Position numbers and translations under genes: made by a program | The notes under the pieces: model-generated | Told to the model about the DNA's origin: nothing | The model's input: the letters and a program-made list of their open reading frames with translations, nothing else | Database searches by the model: none | Assembly: GCA_023262945.1 (NCBI GenBank) | Contig: JALQXY010000084.1 | Span: forward strand, 1-13,313 | Origin: Rickettsiales bacterium | GTDB lineage: Bacteria > Pseudomonadota > Alphaproteobacteria > Rickettsiales > UBA1997 | DNA length: 13,313 nucleotides | Direction: 5' to 3' | Shown: positions 1 to 7,590 of the stretch, one piece after another | How positions within the stretch are numbered: the first letter of the stretch is position 1 | How the letters are laid out: the number at the start of each line of letters is the position of its first letter

Positions 1-77
1 GATAAAAATTGTAAAAAATGCAAGTCCTATAGGTATAGGGCTTAAGGCTTTTTGCAATTTTTAGCCAAAAAGATAAA
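1..77 (-). repeat. 77-bp palindromic element, left copy (probable terminator of the thiD operon)
   Basis: Read on the minus strand, this stretch matches 13200-13276 at 74 of 77 positions, so the two form a long inverted repeat. The element is itself an imperfect palindrome. Its arms run from AAAAATTG to CCTATA around a two-base centre at 32-33 and can pair over about 28 bases. Read leftward from thiD, the inner stem is followed by GCA and six T, which fits a Rho-independent terminator. The other strand offers five T, so it could work in both directions. A side hairpin (GGCT/AGCC) could compete with the long stem. The element starts 59 bases after the thiD stop. The match is cut by the window edge, so it may be longer. 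I see no transposase. Being a terminator is inference; the repeat itself is seen. Confidence 0.8.
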
Positions 78-102
78 GTCAGATTGTTTAGTTTTTGTAT
101 GT

Positions 103-143
103 TTTTTAGGTGGGAATTGGTATTACCAATTCCCACCTAAAAA
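103..143. repeat. Perfect 41-bp palindrome overlapping the thiD stop codon
   Basis: Twenty bases on each side of position 123 are exact reverse complements (left arm TTTTTAGGTGGGAATTGGTA). The thiD stop codon (137-139) and the last bases of the gene lie inside the right arm. On either strand the T run comes before the stem and the A run after it, so there is no U-tract following the hairpin. It is therefore not a standard intrinsic terminator. It could protect the mRNA 3' end, bind a dimeric protein, or be a genome-wide palindromic repeat. The sequence does not decide between these. Confidence 0.8.
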
Positions 144-925
144 TGACATAAAATATTAGCACCTTCACCTATCTTAAAGCTATTTTTAATAGCTTTATAA
201 ACATATTTATTGGCTTTTTTTACTGATTCAAAAACATTAAATTCTTGGCATAAATTGCAAGATATTGCCGAAGCAAGGCTGCAACCAGTACCATGAAATT
301 GTTTATTATAGATTTTTTTATTTGATATTAAATGATAAGAATTATCTTCCGTTAATAATAAGTTGTAAATTTTATTGTCATTATTTTTAAGATGCCCACC
401 TTTAATTAGAATGTTTTTTGCACCTAGGTTTTTAATTTTCTGCGCTGCCAATTTCATATCATCTATATTGCCAATTTTCATATCAGATAAAATTTCTGCT
501 TCATCAATATTTGGAGTAATAATAGTGGCAAGGGATAGCATTTTTTGCTTAAAGAAATTTATTGCTGATTTTTCCAATAAAACATCGCCAGAAGTTGAAA
601 TCATAACAGGATCAAGAACTATATTTTTAATATTATTTTGACTTTTTAAAGTATAATAGATCATTTCTGCAATCTTATGATTCGCTAACATGCCAATTTT
701 TATAGCATCAAATTCTATATCTTGAAAAATCACCTCAAGCTGTTTTTTTAAAAAATAAACATCAGGATTATGAATAGCAAAAACTCCTTTAGTATTTTGC
801 GCAGTTAAAGAGGTTACAATAGTTGAGCTATGTATTTTATGATAACATGCTGTTTTAATATCAGCTTGCAAACCAGCACCACCACCAGAATCTGACCCCG
901 CTATTATGAGTAACTTTTTTGTCAT
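137..925 (-). CDS. thiD: Hydroxymethylpyrimidine/phosphomethylpyrimidine kinase
   Basis: ThiD phosphorylates HMP and HMP-phosphate to HMP-diphosphate, the pyrimidine half of thiamine, in the cytoplasm. The ribokinase-fold signatures are visible: the N-terminal AGSDSGGGAGLQADIK block (residues 9-24), DPVM (105-108), TPNIDEAE, and the HGTGCS anion-hole/active-site block with Cys215. At 262 aa the length is normal for the family. The reading frame is open up to a TTG at 931 that overlaps the pyrC stop as TTGA. I prefer the ATG at 925 because it puts AGSDSGG at the usual distance from the start. Neither start has a Shine-Dalgarno motif, so translation is probably coupled to pyrC. It is the last gene of the leftward operon, and its TAG stop lies inside a perfect palindrome. 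No other thiamine gene is in the window, so whether this is de novo synthesis or HMP salvage cannot be told. Confidence 0.95.
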   Translation of the reverse strand: MTKKLLIIAGSDSGGGAGLQADIKTACYHKIHSSTIVTSLTAQNTKGVFAIHNPDVYFLKKQLEVIFQDIEFDAIKIGMLANHKIAEMIYYTLKSQNNIKNIVLDPVMISTSGDVLLEKSAINFFKQKMLSLATIITPNIDEAEILSDMKIGNIDDMKLAAQKIKNLGAKNILIKGGHLKNNDNKIYNLLLTEDNSYHLISNKKIYNKQFHGTGCSLASAISCNLCQEFNVFESVKKANKYVYKAIKNSFKIGEGANILCHF

Positions 926-927
926 TT

Positions 928-2244
928 TCAAGCAATAAAAACTGACTTGCCTGCAACAACGGTTCTTATTGCCCTACCCTTAACCTTAAAACCAGCAAAT
1001 GGTGAATTTTTTGATTTACTATGAAATTCTTCGGGATTTATCTGCCATTCTTGATTTAAATCTATAATAGTTAAATCAGCTCTAGCACCTTTTTTAATAA
1101 CCCCACCGTCAAAATTGATAATTTTAGCCGCATTACAAGTAATTTTTGCCAATAAATCAGATAATGATAATAGTCCTTGATGATAAAGAGATAAAGAAAG
1201 AGGTAGCATCGTTTCAACGCCAACAATACCAAAAGCAGCGCTGGATAAGTCTTTATTTTTTGATTCCTTGTCATGCGGAGCATGATCGGTTGAGATAGCA
1301 TCAATTAAACCACTTTTTAGACCTTCCATTAAAGCTAAACGATCTAAATTGGATCTTAAAGGTGGGTTCATTTTGGCGTTGGTACCAGATTTTAAAACTT
1401 GTTCATCAGTAAGTATAAAATGATGAGGACAAACTTCAACAGTTGCTTTTAAGCCCTTATCTTTGGCTCTTTTAATTGCTTCTAGCGCTTCTTTAGTTGA
1501 AACATGCAATAAATGATATTTACCACCTGTTTTTTCTAAAATTGATAGATCTCTTTCAACGATTATTGATTCTGAAATATTGGGAATACCATTTACATTT
1601 AATTTATAAGAAATCTCACCTTCATTTATACAACCTTTATTAGTTAAATTCAAATCTTCTGCATGCTGAGCTATAACCAAATCAAGATCCTTAGACTTTT
1701 CAAAGGCTAATCTCATTAAGTGAGCATTCATAACTGGCAAACCGTCATCGGTGAAACCAACAGCTCCGTGATTTTTTAACTTCTCAAAATCAGTCAGTTC
1801 TTGACCTTTCATACTTTGAGTAATGCAAGCATATGCCAATATATTGCAATAGGCTTCTTTTTGTGCTTTATTGCTGATATAATCTAAAATATCAGTATTA
1901 TCTATTGTTGGCGAAGTATTAGGTTGACAAACAACAGTAGTAATACCGCCAGCAACAGCTGATTTTGAACCACTAGATATATCTTCTTTGTGAGTTTGAC
2001 CCGGATCGCGAAAATGTACCTGAATATCAATAAGACCCGGACATAAAACATGACCCTTGCAATCAATAATCTCTGCATCGCTAACTTCAATATTGATACC
2101 AAAATCAGCAATCCTATCACCAATGGTTAAAAGATCTCCTTTTGCTTCATATTTTGATGCTGGATCAACGATTAAAGCATTTTTATAAAGAGTCTTTTTA
2201 TTTGGATCAATTTTTTGTTGATAAGGTAAATTGAATTTTGTCAT
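928..2244 (-). CDS. pyrC: Dihydroorotase, type I, with an altered metal-site His
   Basis: Dihydroorotase cyclises carbamoyl-aspartate to dihydroorotate in pyrimidine synthesis. The 438-aa protein is a full-length amidohydrolase-fold enzyme of the Aquifex/Bacillus-like type I class. Visible sites are the metal-site strand (DIQVHFRDPG, residues 73-82), VCQPNTSP, FTDDG with Asp166-Asp167, QHAED with His194, HVST with His247, KMNPPLR, and STDHAPH with Asp320. The usual HxH metal motif reads Gln75-Val-His77 here; the codon is CAG at 2020-2022. All other expected ligands are present at matching spacing. From memory, some alphaproteobacterial dihydroorotases also read QVH at this point, so this may be a lineage variant rather than a dead enzyme. 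The ATG start is 55 bases after the guaA stop, the widest gap in the operon. The TGA stop overlaps the alternative thiD start. Allantoinase or hydantoinase is less likely given the DHOase-specific motifs. Confidence 0.93.
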   Translation of the reverse strand: MTKFNLPYQQKIDPNKKTLYKNALIVDPASKYEAKGDLLTIGDRIADFGINIEVSDAEIIDCKGHVLCPGLIDIQVHFRDPGQTHKEDISSGSKSAVAGGITTVVCQPNTSPTIDNTDILDYISNKAQKEAYCNILAYACITQSMKGQELTDFEKLKNHGAVGFTDDGLPVMNAHLMRLAFEKSKDLDLVIAQHAEDLNLTNKGCINEGEISYKLNVNGIPNISESIIVERDLSILEKTGGKYHLLHVSTKEALEAIKRAKDKGLKATVEVCPHHFILTDEQVLKSGTNAKMNPPLRSNLDRLALMEGLKSGLIDAISTDHAPHDKESKNKDLSSAAFGIVGVETMLPLSLSLYHQGLLSLSDLLAKITCNAAKIINFDGGVIKKGARADLTIIDLNQEWQINPEEFHSKSKNSPFAGFKVKGRAIRTVVAGKSVFIA

Positions 2245-2299
2245 ATCTTTTGCTAATTATATTTAAAAGAATTTCAGCAGCTCCATTTGGGAAATTGTA

Positions 2300-3838
2300 C
2301 TATTCCCACTCTATTGTACCTGGTGGCTTTGAAGTTAAATCATATGTAACTCGATTTATACCATTAATTTCATTAATTATTCTGCTTGCTATTTTAGCTA
2401 ATAATTTAGAGTCAAAATGATAAATATCGGCAGTCATACCATCTATTGAAGTAACAGCTCTTAACGCTAAAACATTTTCATAAGTTCTAGCATCTCCCAT
2501 TACACCAACAGTTTTAACTGGCAATAAAACAGCAAATGCTTGCCAAATTTCATTATAAAGACCAGCCTTTTTAATTTCTTCAATATAAATAGCATCAGCT
2601 TCTTGTAATATTTTAATTTTTTCTATAGTTATTGCACCAATGATTCTAATAGATAATCCTGGGCCAGGAAATGGATGGCGATTTATTATTAAATCTGGCA
2701 AACCTAACTCTTTTCCTAGTAATCTTACTTCATCTTTAAAAAGCATACGAACTGGCTCTAAAAGTTTTAACTTCATATCTTTGGGTAAGCCTCCAACATT
2801 ATGATGAGATTTTATTGTATGACTTTTACCAGAATTAGGATGAGAAGATTCGATAACATCAGGATAAAGAGTACCTTGAGCTAAAAATTTAGCATTTTTT
2901 ATCTTTGATGCCTCCTTATCAAAGACCTCAATAAATGTTTTGCCAATTATTTTACGCTTCATTTCTGGATCAGAAATTCCGTCTAATTTTTTAATAAACA
3001 AATCTTTCGCATCAACATAAATAAAGTTAGCTTTAATATTTTTAGCAAATGTTTCCTCTACTTCTTGCGCTTCGTTTTTGCGCAATAATCCATGATCAAC
3101 AAAAATACAAGTTAATTGCTTACCAATAGCTTTATTGATAAGAGCAGCTACAACAGAAGAATCTACACCGCCACTCAAGCCACAAATAACTTGATTATGA
3201 CCAACTAGTTGCTTAATTTCATTAATTTCATAATTAGCGAATTTTTTCATTGTCCAATCACTAACGCAGCCAGCAATATTTTTTACAAAATTTTTAATAA
3301 TTATGGCACCATCTATTGAATGATAAACTTCAGGATGAAATTGTAGCCCATATATCTTTTTTTCTTCATTAACAATAGCAGCATAAGGAGCATTCTCAGT
3401 TTTGGCCAAAATTTCAAAACCTATCGGCAATTCTTCGACTTTATCACTATGACTCATCCACACTTGTTTATTAACAACATTATGAAAAAAATCAGATTGT
3501 TTAACAATATCGATGTCAATTTTACCAAATTCTCTTTTATCGCTTTTTTGCACTTTGCCACCGAGTAAATGACAAATTAATTGCTGGCCATAACATATAC
3601 CTAGAATTGGAATATTTAAATCAAAAACTTCTTTAGAAATGGTTGGTGAGTTTTTATCATATACCGATTCTGGACCTCCCGAAAAAATAATAGCTCGAGG
3701 CTTAAGTTCTTTTATTTTAGCAAAATTAATATCACTATTTTGCACTTCACAATAAACACCAATTTCACGCACTCTGCGTGCTATCAGTTGAGTTACTTGA
3801 CTACCAAAATCAACAATTAAAACAAGGTTATTTGACAT
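2300..3838 (-). CDS. guaA: GMP synthase (glutamine-hydrolysing)
   Basis: GuaA converts XMP to GMP using ATP and glutamine, the last step of guanine nucleotide synthesis. The 512-aa protein has all three domains. The first is a class I glutamine amidotransferase with nucleophile Cys82 in GICYGQQL and His168/Glu170 in LQFHPEV. The second is an ATP pyrophosphatase with the P-loop SGGVDSS at 222-228. The third is the C-terminal dimerisation domain, which ends in the hallmark [11 protein letters not shown]. Other family blocks are also intact ([20 protein letters not shown]). The start ATG shares one base with the gpsA stop (TAATG), so the two are very likely translationally coupled. No Shine-Dalgarno motif is visible. 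Nothing in the protein is odd. It shows that this organism makes its own GMP from XMP, unlike strictly nucleotide-importing relatives. Confidence 0.98.
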   Translation of the reverse strand: MSNNLVLIVDFGSQVTQLIARRVREIGVYCEVQNSDINFAKIKELKPRAIIFSGGPESVYDKNSPTISKEVFDLNIPILGICYGQQLICHLLGGKVQKSDKREFGKIDIDIVKQSDFFHNVVNKQVWMSHSDKVEELPIGFEILAKTENAPYAAIVNEEKKIYGLQFHPEVYHSIDGAIIIKNFVKNIAGCVSDWTMKKFANYEINEIKQLVGHNQVICGLSGGVDSSVVAALINKAIGKQLTCIFVDHGLLRKNEAQEVEETFAKNIKANFIYVDAKDLFIKKLDGISDPEMKRKIIGKTFIEVFDKEASKIKNAKFLAQGTLYPDVIESSHPNSGKSHTIKSHHNVGGLPKDMKLKLLEPVRMLFKDEVRLLGKELGLPDLIINRHPFPGPGLSIRIIGAITIEKIKILQEADAIYIEEIKKAGLYNEIWQAFAVLLPVKTVGVMGDARTYENVLALRAVTSIDGMTADIYHFDSKLLAKIASRIINEINGINRVTYDLTSKPPGTIEWE

Positions 3839-4863
3839 TATTTAATTAGGGTTGTGATTATTTTTTGTTTTATCTGCTCAGTTGAATAATTTTTATAAAT
3901 TATATCATGAATTGCTTGACACAAAGGTAGATTTATATTGTTCTTTTGACACAATTTAATAACTGATACAGCTGAAATTGCACCTTCATAAGTTATATTA
4001 TTTTGCTTGATAATATCTTGATATTTCTCTCCTAAAGCCAATTTAATTCCTAAAGAATTATTGCGCGATTTATTTGATGAACAAGTTAGAAATATATCAC
4101 CAAATCCGGCTGCTGTTGATATGCGAGCATCGCAACCAAAAAATTTACATAATTCTTTAATTTCTTGCGCGCCATAGGTTATTATAGCCGCTTTAGCATT
4201 AACTCCAAGCTCCAATCCATCAATTACACCGCAACCAATCGCTAAGATATTTTTTATTATGCCGCAAATTTCAGCAGCTATAGGCTGAGAGTCATATATA
4301 GCGCGGAAGTAATCATTGTTTAAAATTGATATAATATCATTGGCTAAATTTACTTCTTCACAACAAATATTGGTAATGGTTGGCATCTTAGCAGCAACTT
4401 CAACGGCAAAATTTGGACCAGACAATATAGCGTACTTTCTATTTTTATTAATTTTAACAAAAGAATCAGTTAGAAGTTCTAAAGAATCAGGATTTAAACC
4501 TTTGGAGCATATAACAAAAGAGCATTTATAAGGAATAAAATCTTTCTTAGACAAGTCAATAAAAACCTCATTAGCAACTAAAGAAGGCACTACAATAAAA
4601 ATAAAATCACAATCTTTAGCAAAATCATCATAATTAATAGCTGATTTTAAATTTGATTCCAGAATTATATTTGGTAAATATTTAGAAGATCTATGTTTAT
4701 CATTGATCTCTGTTACAACATCAGATTCAATTGAGCTTAACAAAACATTATGATTGTTACCAGCTAGAACATTGGCAATGGCAGTTCCCCATGTTCCAGC
4801 GCCAATAACAAGGATGTTTTTTTGTGCAAGTTTTTTTGTTTTTTGTGTAAGTTTTTTTGCCAT
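3838..4863 (-). CDS. gpsA: Glycerol-3-phosphate dehydrogenase [NAD(P)+]
   Basis: GpsA reduces dihydroxyacetone phosphate to sn-glycerol-3-phosphate, the backbone for phospholipids, in the cytoplasm. The Rossmann motif GAGTWG is at residues 21-26, followed by [10 protein letters not shown] and a catalytic lysine at about Lys204 in IKNILAIG. The substrate-binding stretch [16 protein letters not shown] and the [10 protein letters not shown] block are also present. With the ATG at 4863 the protein is 341 aa. The frame also opens at a TTG (4878) inside acpS, but the ATG four bases past the acpS stop is more plausible. Family members usually reach the Rossmann motif within about 5-8 residues. Here a Lys/Gln-rich leader of about 16 residues precedes it, built from a tandem duplication (see 4818-4859). 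There is a one-base TAATG overlap with guaA downstream. Together with plsX in the neighbouring operon it supplies substrates for phosphatidic acid. Confidence 0.96.
   Translation of the reverse strand: MAKKLTQKTKKLAQKNILVIGAGTWGTAIANVLAGNNHNVLLSSIESDVVTEINDKHRSSKYLPNIILESNLKSAINYDDFAKDCDFIFIVVPSLVANEVFIDLSKKDFIPYKCSFVICSKGLNPDSLELLTDSFVKINKNRKYAILSGPNFAVEVAAKMPTITNICCEEVNLANDIISILNNDYFRAIYDSQPIAAEICGIIKNILAIGCGVIDGLELGVNAKAAIITYGAQEIKELCKFFGCDARISTAAGFGDIFLTCSSNKSRNNSLGIKLALGEKYQDIIKQNNITYEGAISAVSVIKLCQKNNINLPLCQAIHDIIYKNYSTEQIKQKIITTLIK
4818..4859 (-). repeat. 21-bp tandem duplication inside the gpsA 5' end
   Basis: Two adjacent 21-base units (4818-4838 and 4839-4859) differ at a single base (GTGCAAG versus GTGTAAG between T runs). 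The unit is seven codons, so the reading frame is kept. The protein shows the repeat as KKLTQKT followed by KKLAQKN. It lengthens the Lys-rich leader before the Rossmann fold of GpsA. The long T runs make slippage likely, so copy number could vary between strains. Confidence 0.75.
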
Positions 4864-4867
4864 AAAT

Positions 4868-5263
4868 TTATTTTTCAATAATAACGTAAGAATTTACTAA
4901 ATTACCCTCATCGCTAAGACTTAAATGCGCAATAAAATTTTTACAGTTAAAGATTTTATTCAAAAAAGTGATTTTGTTGTTTATTATTAAAATATTGGGC
5001 TTACCTAAATAATCATTAGTTATTTCTATATCTTTAAAATTTATACCACGACCTATTCCAATACCACAAGCTTTAGAAAAAGATTCTTTAGCAGCAAATC
5101 TTTTAGCCAAAAAAAGAATCTTTTTTTGATGATTTTTAATAGATCTAAAAGATGCTATCTCTTTATCGGTATATATCTTGGTCAAAAATTTATCAGTAAA
5201 TTTATGCCATAATTTATCAATTCTGGTACTATCGATAATATCAACCCCGATACCTATTATCAT
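4868..5263 (-). CDS. acpS: Holo-[acyl-carrier-protein] synthase
   Basis: AcpS transfers 4'-phosphopantetheine from CoA to apo-ACP and so activates the carrier for all fatty acid synthesis. The 131-aa protein has the family's two metal/CoA signatures: GVD with Asp8 near the N-terminus and RFAAKESFSKA with Glu60. The C-terminal HLSLSDE block is also present. Its length is typical of the small trimeric AcpS type. The ATG at 5263 gives the canonical MIIGIGVDI start. It is the first gene of the leftward operon. A TTGACC hexamer and AT-rich -10-like bases lie just upstream, close enough that the transcript may have almost no leader. The stop lies four bases before the preferred gpsA start. Many alphaproteobacteria place acpS next to lepB-rnc-era; the acpS-gpsA pairing here differs. 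Confidence 0.96.
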   Translation of the reverse strand: MIIGIGVDIIDSTRIDKLWHKFTDKFLTKIYTDKEIASFRSIKNHQKKILFLAKRFAAKESFSKACGIGIGRGINFKDIEITNDYLGKPNILIINNKITFLNKIFNCKNFIAHLSLSDEGNLVNSYVIIEK

Positions 5264-5422
5264 AAATTTTACTATTTATATTTACTTATAAAAAGGTCAA
5301 ATTTAGAAAAGCTAACTCTGCTTTGCAATTAATTATTAACAATAAATAATAATACTTTAACTTAAATTAAATTTTGTAATAACTTTTCTTAAGATTCTTA
5401 ATTGATGATTTAAATTTAAATA
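5264..5422. promoter_or_regulatory. Divergent promoter region between acpS and the pilM/N-like gene
   Basis: This 159-base, very AT-rich gap separates two divergent operons, so it must carry promoters both ways. Leftward, TTGACC (minus strand, 5300-5295) is a good -35 match. The best -10 (TATAAA, then TAAATA) is only 14-16 bases further on and very close to the acpS ATG. Rightward, TTGCAA at 5323-5328 followed about 18 bases later by TAATAA is a weak candidate. No Shine-Dalgarno motif precedes either ATG. No clear operator palindrome or RNA gene was seen. The region assignment is firm; the exact boxes are guesses. Confidence 0.45.
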
Positions 5423-6973
5423 ATGCATAACAATATTATTATAACCATTGGTAATTATGGCTTTATAGTCGCCGTTCATAAAAAAAACAATATTGAGAAT
5501 AAAATCTTTATCAAAAAAGAAGATTTTTCCGAAAATACTAAAAAAGAAATAATTAATCTTTTTAAAAAAAATAAAAATCTACACACCTACATAATTATTG
5601 ATACAATTGATCAGCTATATAAAAAGAAAAGCTTTCCTAAGGTTAATTTTTTTGATTTAAAGAAATTAGCATCGCGATTTCTGGCTTCTGAAGGAGATAA
5701 AGATAGTTTTAAAGATTTTACTATAATTAACAAAAATAGCGCTAAAAATGATAAGCAATGGGATTGTCTTTTTATATCATCACCACAATCAAAAGAAATA
5801 AAAGAATGGATTAATTTCTTAGTAGATGCACCTAATCATCTTGCGGGAATTTACATGTTGCCAATTGAATGCTTCAGCCTTTTTAAATTAATCAGAAAAA
5901 ACATCATTTTAAAAGAAAAGAAATTTGATACTAAGAGCAATAATGACTTATATTGCATAATTATGCAAAATAAAGTAAGTGGAGTTAGACAAGTTGTATT
6001 CTCTCAAGATTCTATAGTCTTTACAAGGATAGTAAATTATGAATTTCACAACAAAGATTTTGTTGAAAAGTTTGAGCAAGATATTTATAGCACTTTTGAA
6101 TATATAAAAAGAATATACAACAACCTAAAAATCGAAGAAATTAAAGTAATAAGTATTTTTTCAAAAGAGATAAATAATCTTATAAATCTAGGAAACAATA
6201 AAGATATAAATTATAATTTCTTTACACCGAGTGAAATATCAAAAAAAATAGGAATAAAATCAATCATTCCCGAGAAAAGTAGATTTTGTGATATTTTAAT
6301 ATCAAAAGTTTTTTCATCACAGAAAAAAATCATGAAATTTCAATCACCAAAACTTAAACTTATAAATAAGTTTTTTCTTATTTTGCAATCGACATACTAT
6401 TTGAATTTATTTTTTGTTATACTTATTTCGCTAGTCTCATTTTACACAATAATAAATAAACAAGATTATAATTCAAAAATAGAGAGTGAAGTTATTAAAA
6501 AATTTAAAGCAGCTAAAAGCGTAACTTCTATAAAAATTGATACACTGGATGATCTTAGATACAAAAAAGAAGGTGTATCTTTGAGCTTTGAAAGAATAGC
6601 TGATTTTGGTAAAATAGAAGAAGCTTTAGGATTTTTTGATAATAATATTTTTAAATTTTATAGCAAACTCAGCTATGCTCGTAACTTAAAGTTAAAAATT
6701 AGAAAATTTTCATACTTATTAAATAACTTTGATCACAAAGCACCTAGCGATCTCAGTTACATATACACAATTCAAGGTGACGTTTTTAACAATAGCGGGG
6801 ATATCGAGGATTTGTTTCGTGAATTTGACGCCTTAACAATTGAAACTAAAAATAAATTTAACAATAATGAAGTAACTTTTTCTGAATTGCCAAAAAATAT
6901 TGATTTTGGTCAAAAATATTACTCATTTCCTTTTAGTTTTTCTATCATTGGTAACAATAACGTAGCAAACTAA
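5423..6973 (+). CDS. Putative PilM-PilN fusion (GspL-like) inner-membrane assembly protein
   Basis: No close family is recognised by eye, but the architecture is telling. Residues 1-320 are a soluble cytoplasmic part. It opens with a strand-glycine segment (IIITIGNYGFIVAV), and at 187-204 a stretch beginning GVRQVVFSQDSIVFTR resembles the actin-like fold of PilM and GspL. One membrane helix follows at about 326-344 (LNLFFVILISLVSFYTII). After it come a charged, probably coiled-coil stretch and a C-terminal domain (about 446-509) starting YTIQGDVFNNSGDIEDLF. This resembles the ferredoxin-like domain of PilN. At 516 aa it is close to PilM plus PilN, and longer than typical GspL (about 400). The expected topology is N-in, C-out. 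It is followed with a TAATG overlap by a PilO-like gene and then a PilP-like gene, matching the pilM-N-O-P order. The role in a pilus or secretion machine is inference from fold features and order. Confidence 0.55.
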   Translation: MHNNIIITIGNYGFIVAVHKKNNIENKIFIKKEDFSENTKKEIINLFKKNKNLHTYIIIDTIDQLYKKKSFPKVNFFDLKKLASRFLASEGDKDSFKDFTIINKNSAKNDKQWDCLFISSPQSKEIKEWINFLVDAPNHLAGIYMLPIECFSLFKLIRKNIILKEKKFDTKSNNDLYCIIMQNKVSGVRQVVFSQDSIVFTRIVNYEFHNKDFVEKFEQDIYSTFEYIKRIYNNLKIEEIKVISIFSKEINNLINLGNNKDINYNFFTPSEISKKIGIKSIIPEKSRFCDILISKVFSSQKKIMKFQSPKLKLINKFFLILQSTYYLNLFFVILISLVSFYTIINKQDYNSKIESEVIKKFKAAKSVTSIKIDTLDDLRYKKEGVSLSFERIADFGKIEEALGFFDNNIFKFYSKLSYARNLKLKIRKFSYLLNNFDHKAPSDLSYIYTIQGDVFNNSGDIEDLFREFDALTIETKNKFNNNEVTFSELPKNIDFGQKYYSFPFSFSIIGNNNVAN

Positions 6974-7590
6974 TGAAAATATCTATTATAAAAAACAAAA
7001 TAACAATAAACTTAACATTGTCTCTTATCTTGACATGCTTTATATCTTATATTAGCTACTATAATTTCCGATTTACCAAAGAATCGGAGGAAATTATTGC
7101 AGCTACCAAAAATGAAACTATCAGATTGCAGCAAGAAAGAATTGATCTTGAAAGTAAGGCAGCTGAATTCAAAAAATATACTCAAATATGGGTACAATTA
7201 CCGGAATTAAAGAAAAAAGTTGAAGGAATCAAATCAGATGCAGTTAACAAGATAGTTTCAGATTTGGCAAAAAAATATTCTATAAACAAAATTGATATGA
7301 AAATTAGCCTCCCTAACCCTCTTGAGCAAGGAATTTTTAAAAGATCAACTATTGATGTTTTGCATACTAAAATTAATCTTGATTTTTTGTCGGCAACTGA
7401 TGCAACATCTATAAGTTTTATTGATGATTTTTTAAATAGCCTAGCAGGACATAAAATAATTACTCAACTTGAGATTTCTAGGGAAAATGAATATACTAGA
7501 AATGATTTACAAAAAATCAGTACAGGAAAATATGAAGGAAATATAAAAACAAAAGCAATTATCAATTGGTATGCCTATAAAAATAAATAA
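6973..7590 (+). CDS. Putative PilO/GspM-like inner-membrane protein
   Basis: This 205-aa protein has a short basic cytoplasmic start and one membrane helix at about residues 10-30 (INLTLSLILTCFISYISY). A coiled coil follows at about 35-70, rich in Glu, Lys and Gln. The C-terminal domain of about 110 residues has alternating strands and helices compatible with a ferredoxin-like fold (KIDMKISLPNP, then INLDFLSATDATSISFIDDF, then ITQLEISREN). Size, topology and order match PilO (about 205-215 aa) and also GspM. In known systems PilN and PilO pair through these coiled coils and link the inner membrane to PilP and the secretin. The start ATG shares one base with the upstream stop, so production is probably coupled and stoichiometric with the PilM/N-like protein. 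Sequence identity to named families looks low; this is a structural and contextual call. Confidence 0.5.
   Translation: MKISIIKNKITINLTLSLILTCFISYISYYNFRFTKESEEIIAATKNETIRLQQERIDLESKAAEFKKYTQIWVQLPELKKKVEGIKSDAVNKIVSDLAKKYSINKIDMKISLPNPLEQGIFKRSTIDVLHTKINLDFLSATDATSISFIDDFLNSLAGHKIITQLEISRENEYTRNDLQKISTGKYEGNIKTKAIINWYAYKNK

Noticed and set aside
103..143. Perfect hairpin as an intrinsic terminator of thiD
   Set aside because: No U-tract follows the stem on either strand; A runs follow it instead. The 77-bp element further on is the better terminator candidate.
375..641. 88-codon plus-strand reading frame inside thiD
   Set aside because: Antisense shadow of conserved ThiD sequence.
2281..2310. 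Possible terminator TGGGAA/TTCCCA at the guaA end
   Set aside because: Only a six-base stem with a nine-base loop, inside the guaA stop region, and no U-tract.
2238..2420. 60-codon plus-strand reading frame over the guaA end
   Set aside because: Lies mostly antisense to the conserved C-terminus of guaA, with no recognisable protein features.
4863..4878. TTG start for gpsA at 4878
   Set aside because: Would begin inside acpS and add five residues to an already extended N-terminus; the ATG at 4863 is simpler.
5264..5422. Small RNA or riboswitch in the divergent gap
   Set aside because: No stable stem or conserved aptamer motif; composition is uniformly AT-rich.
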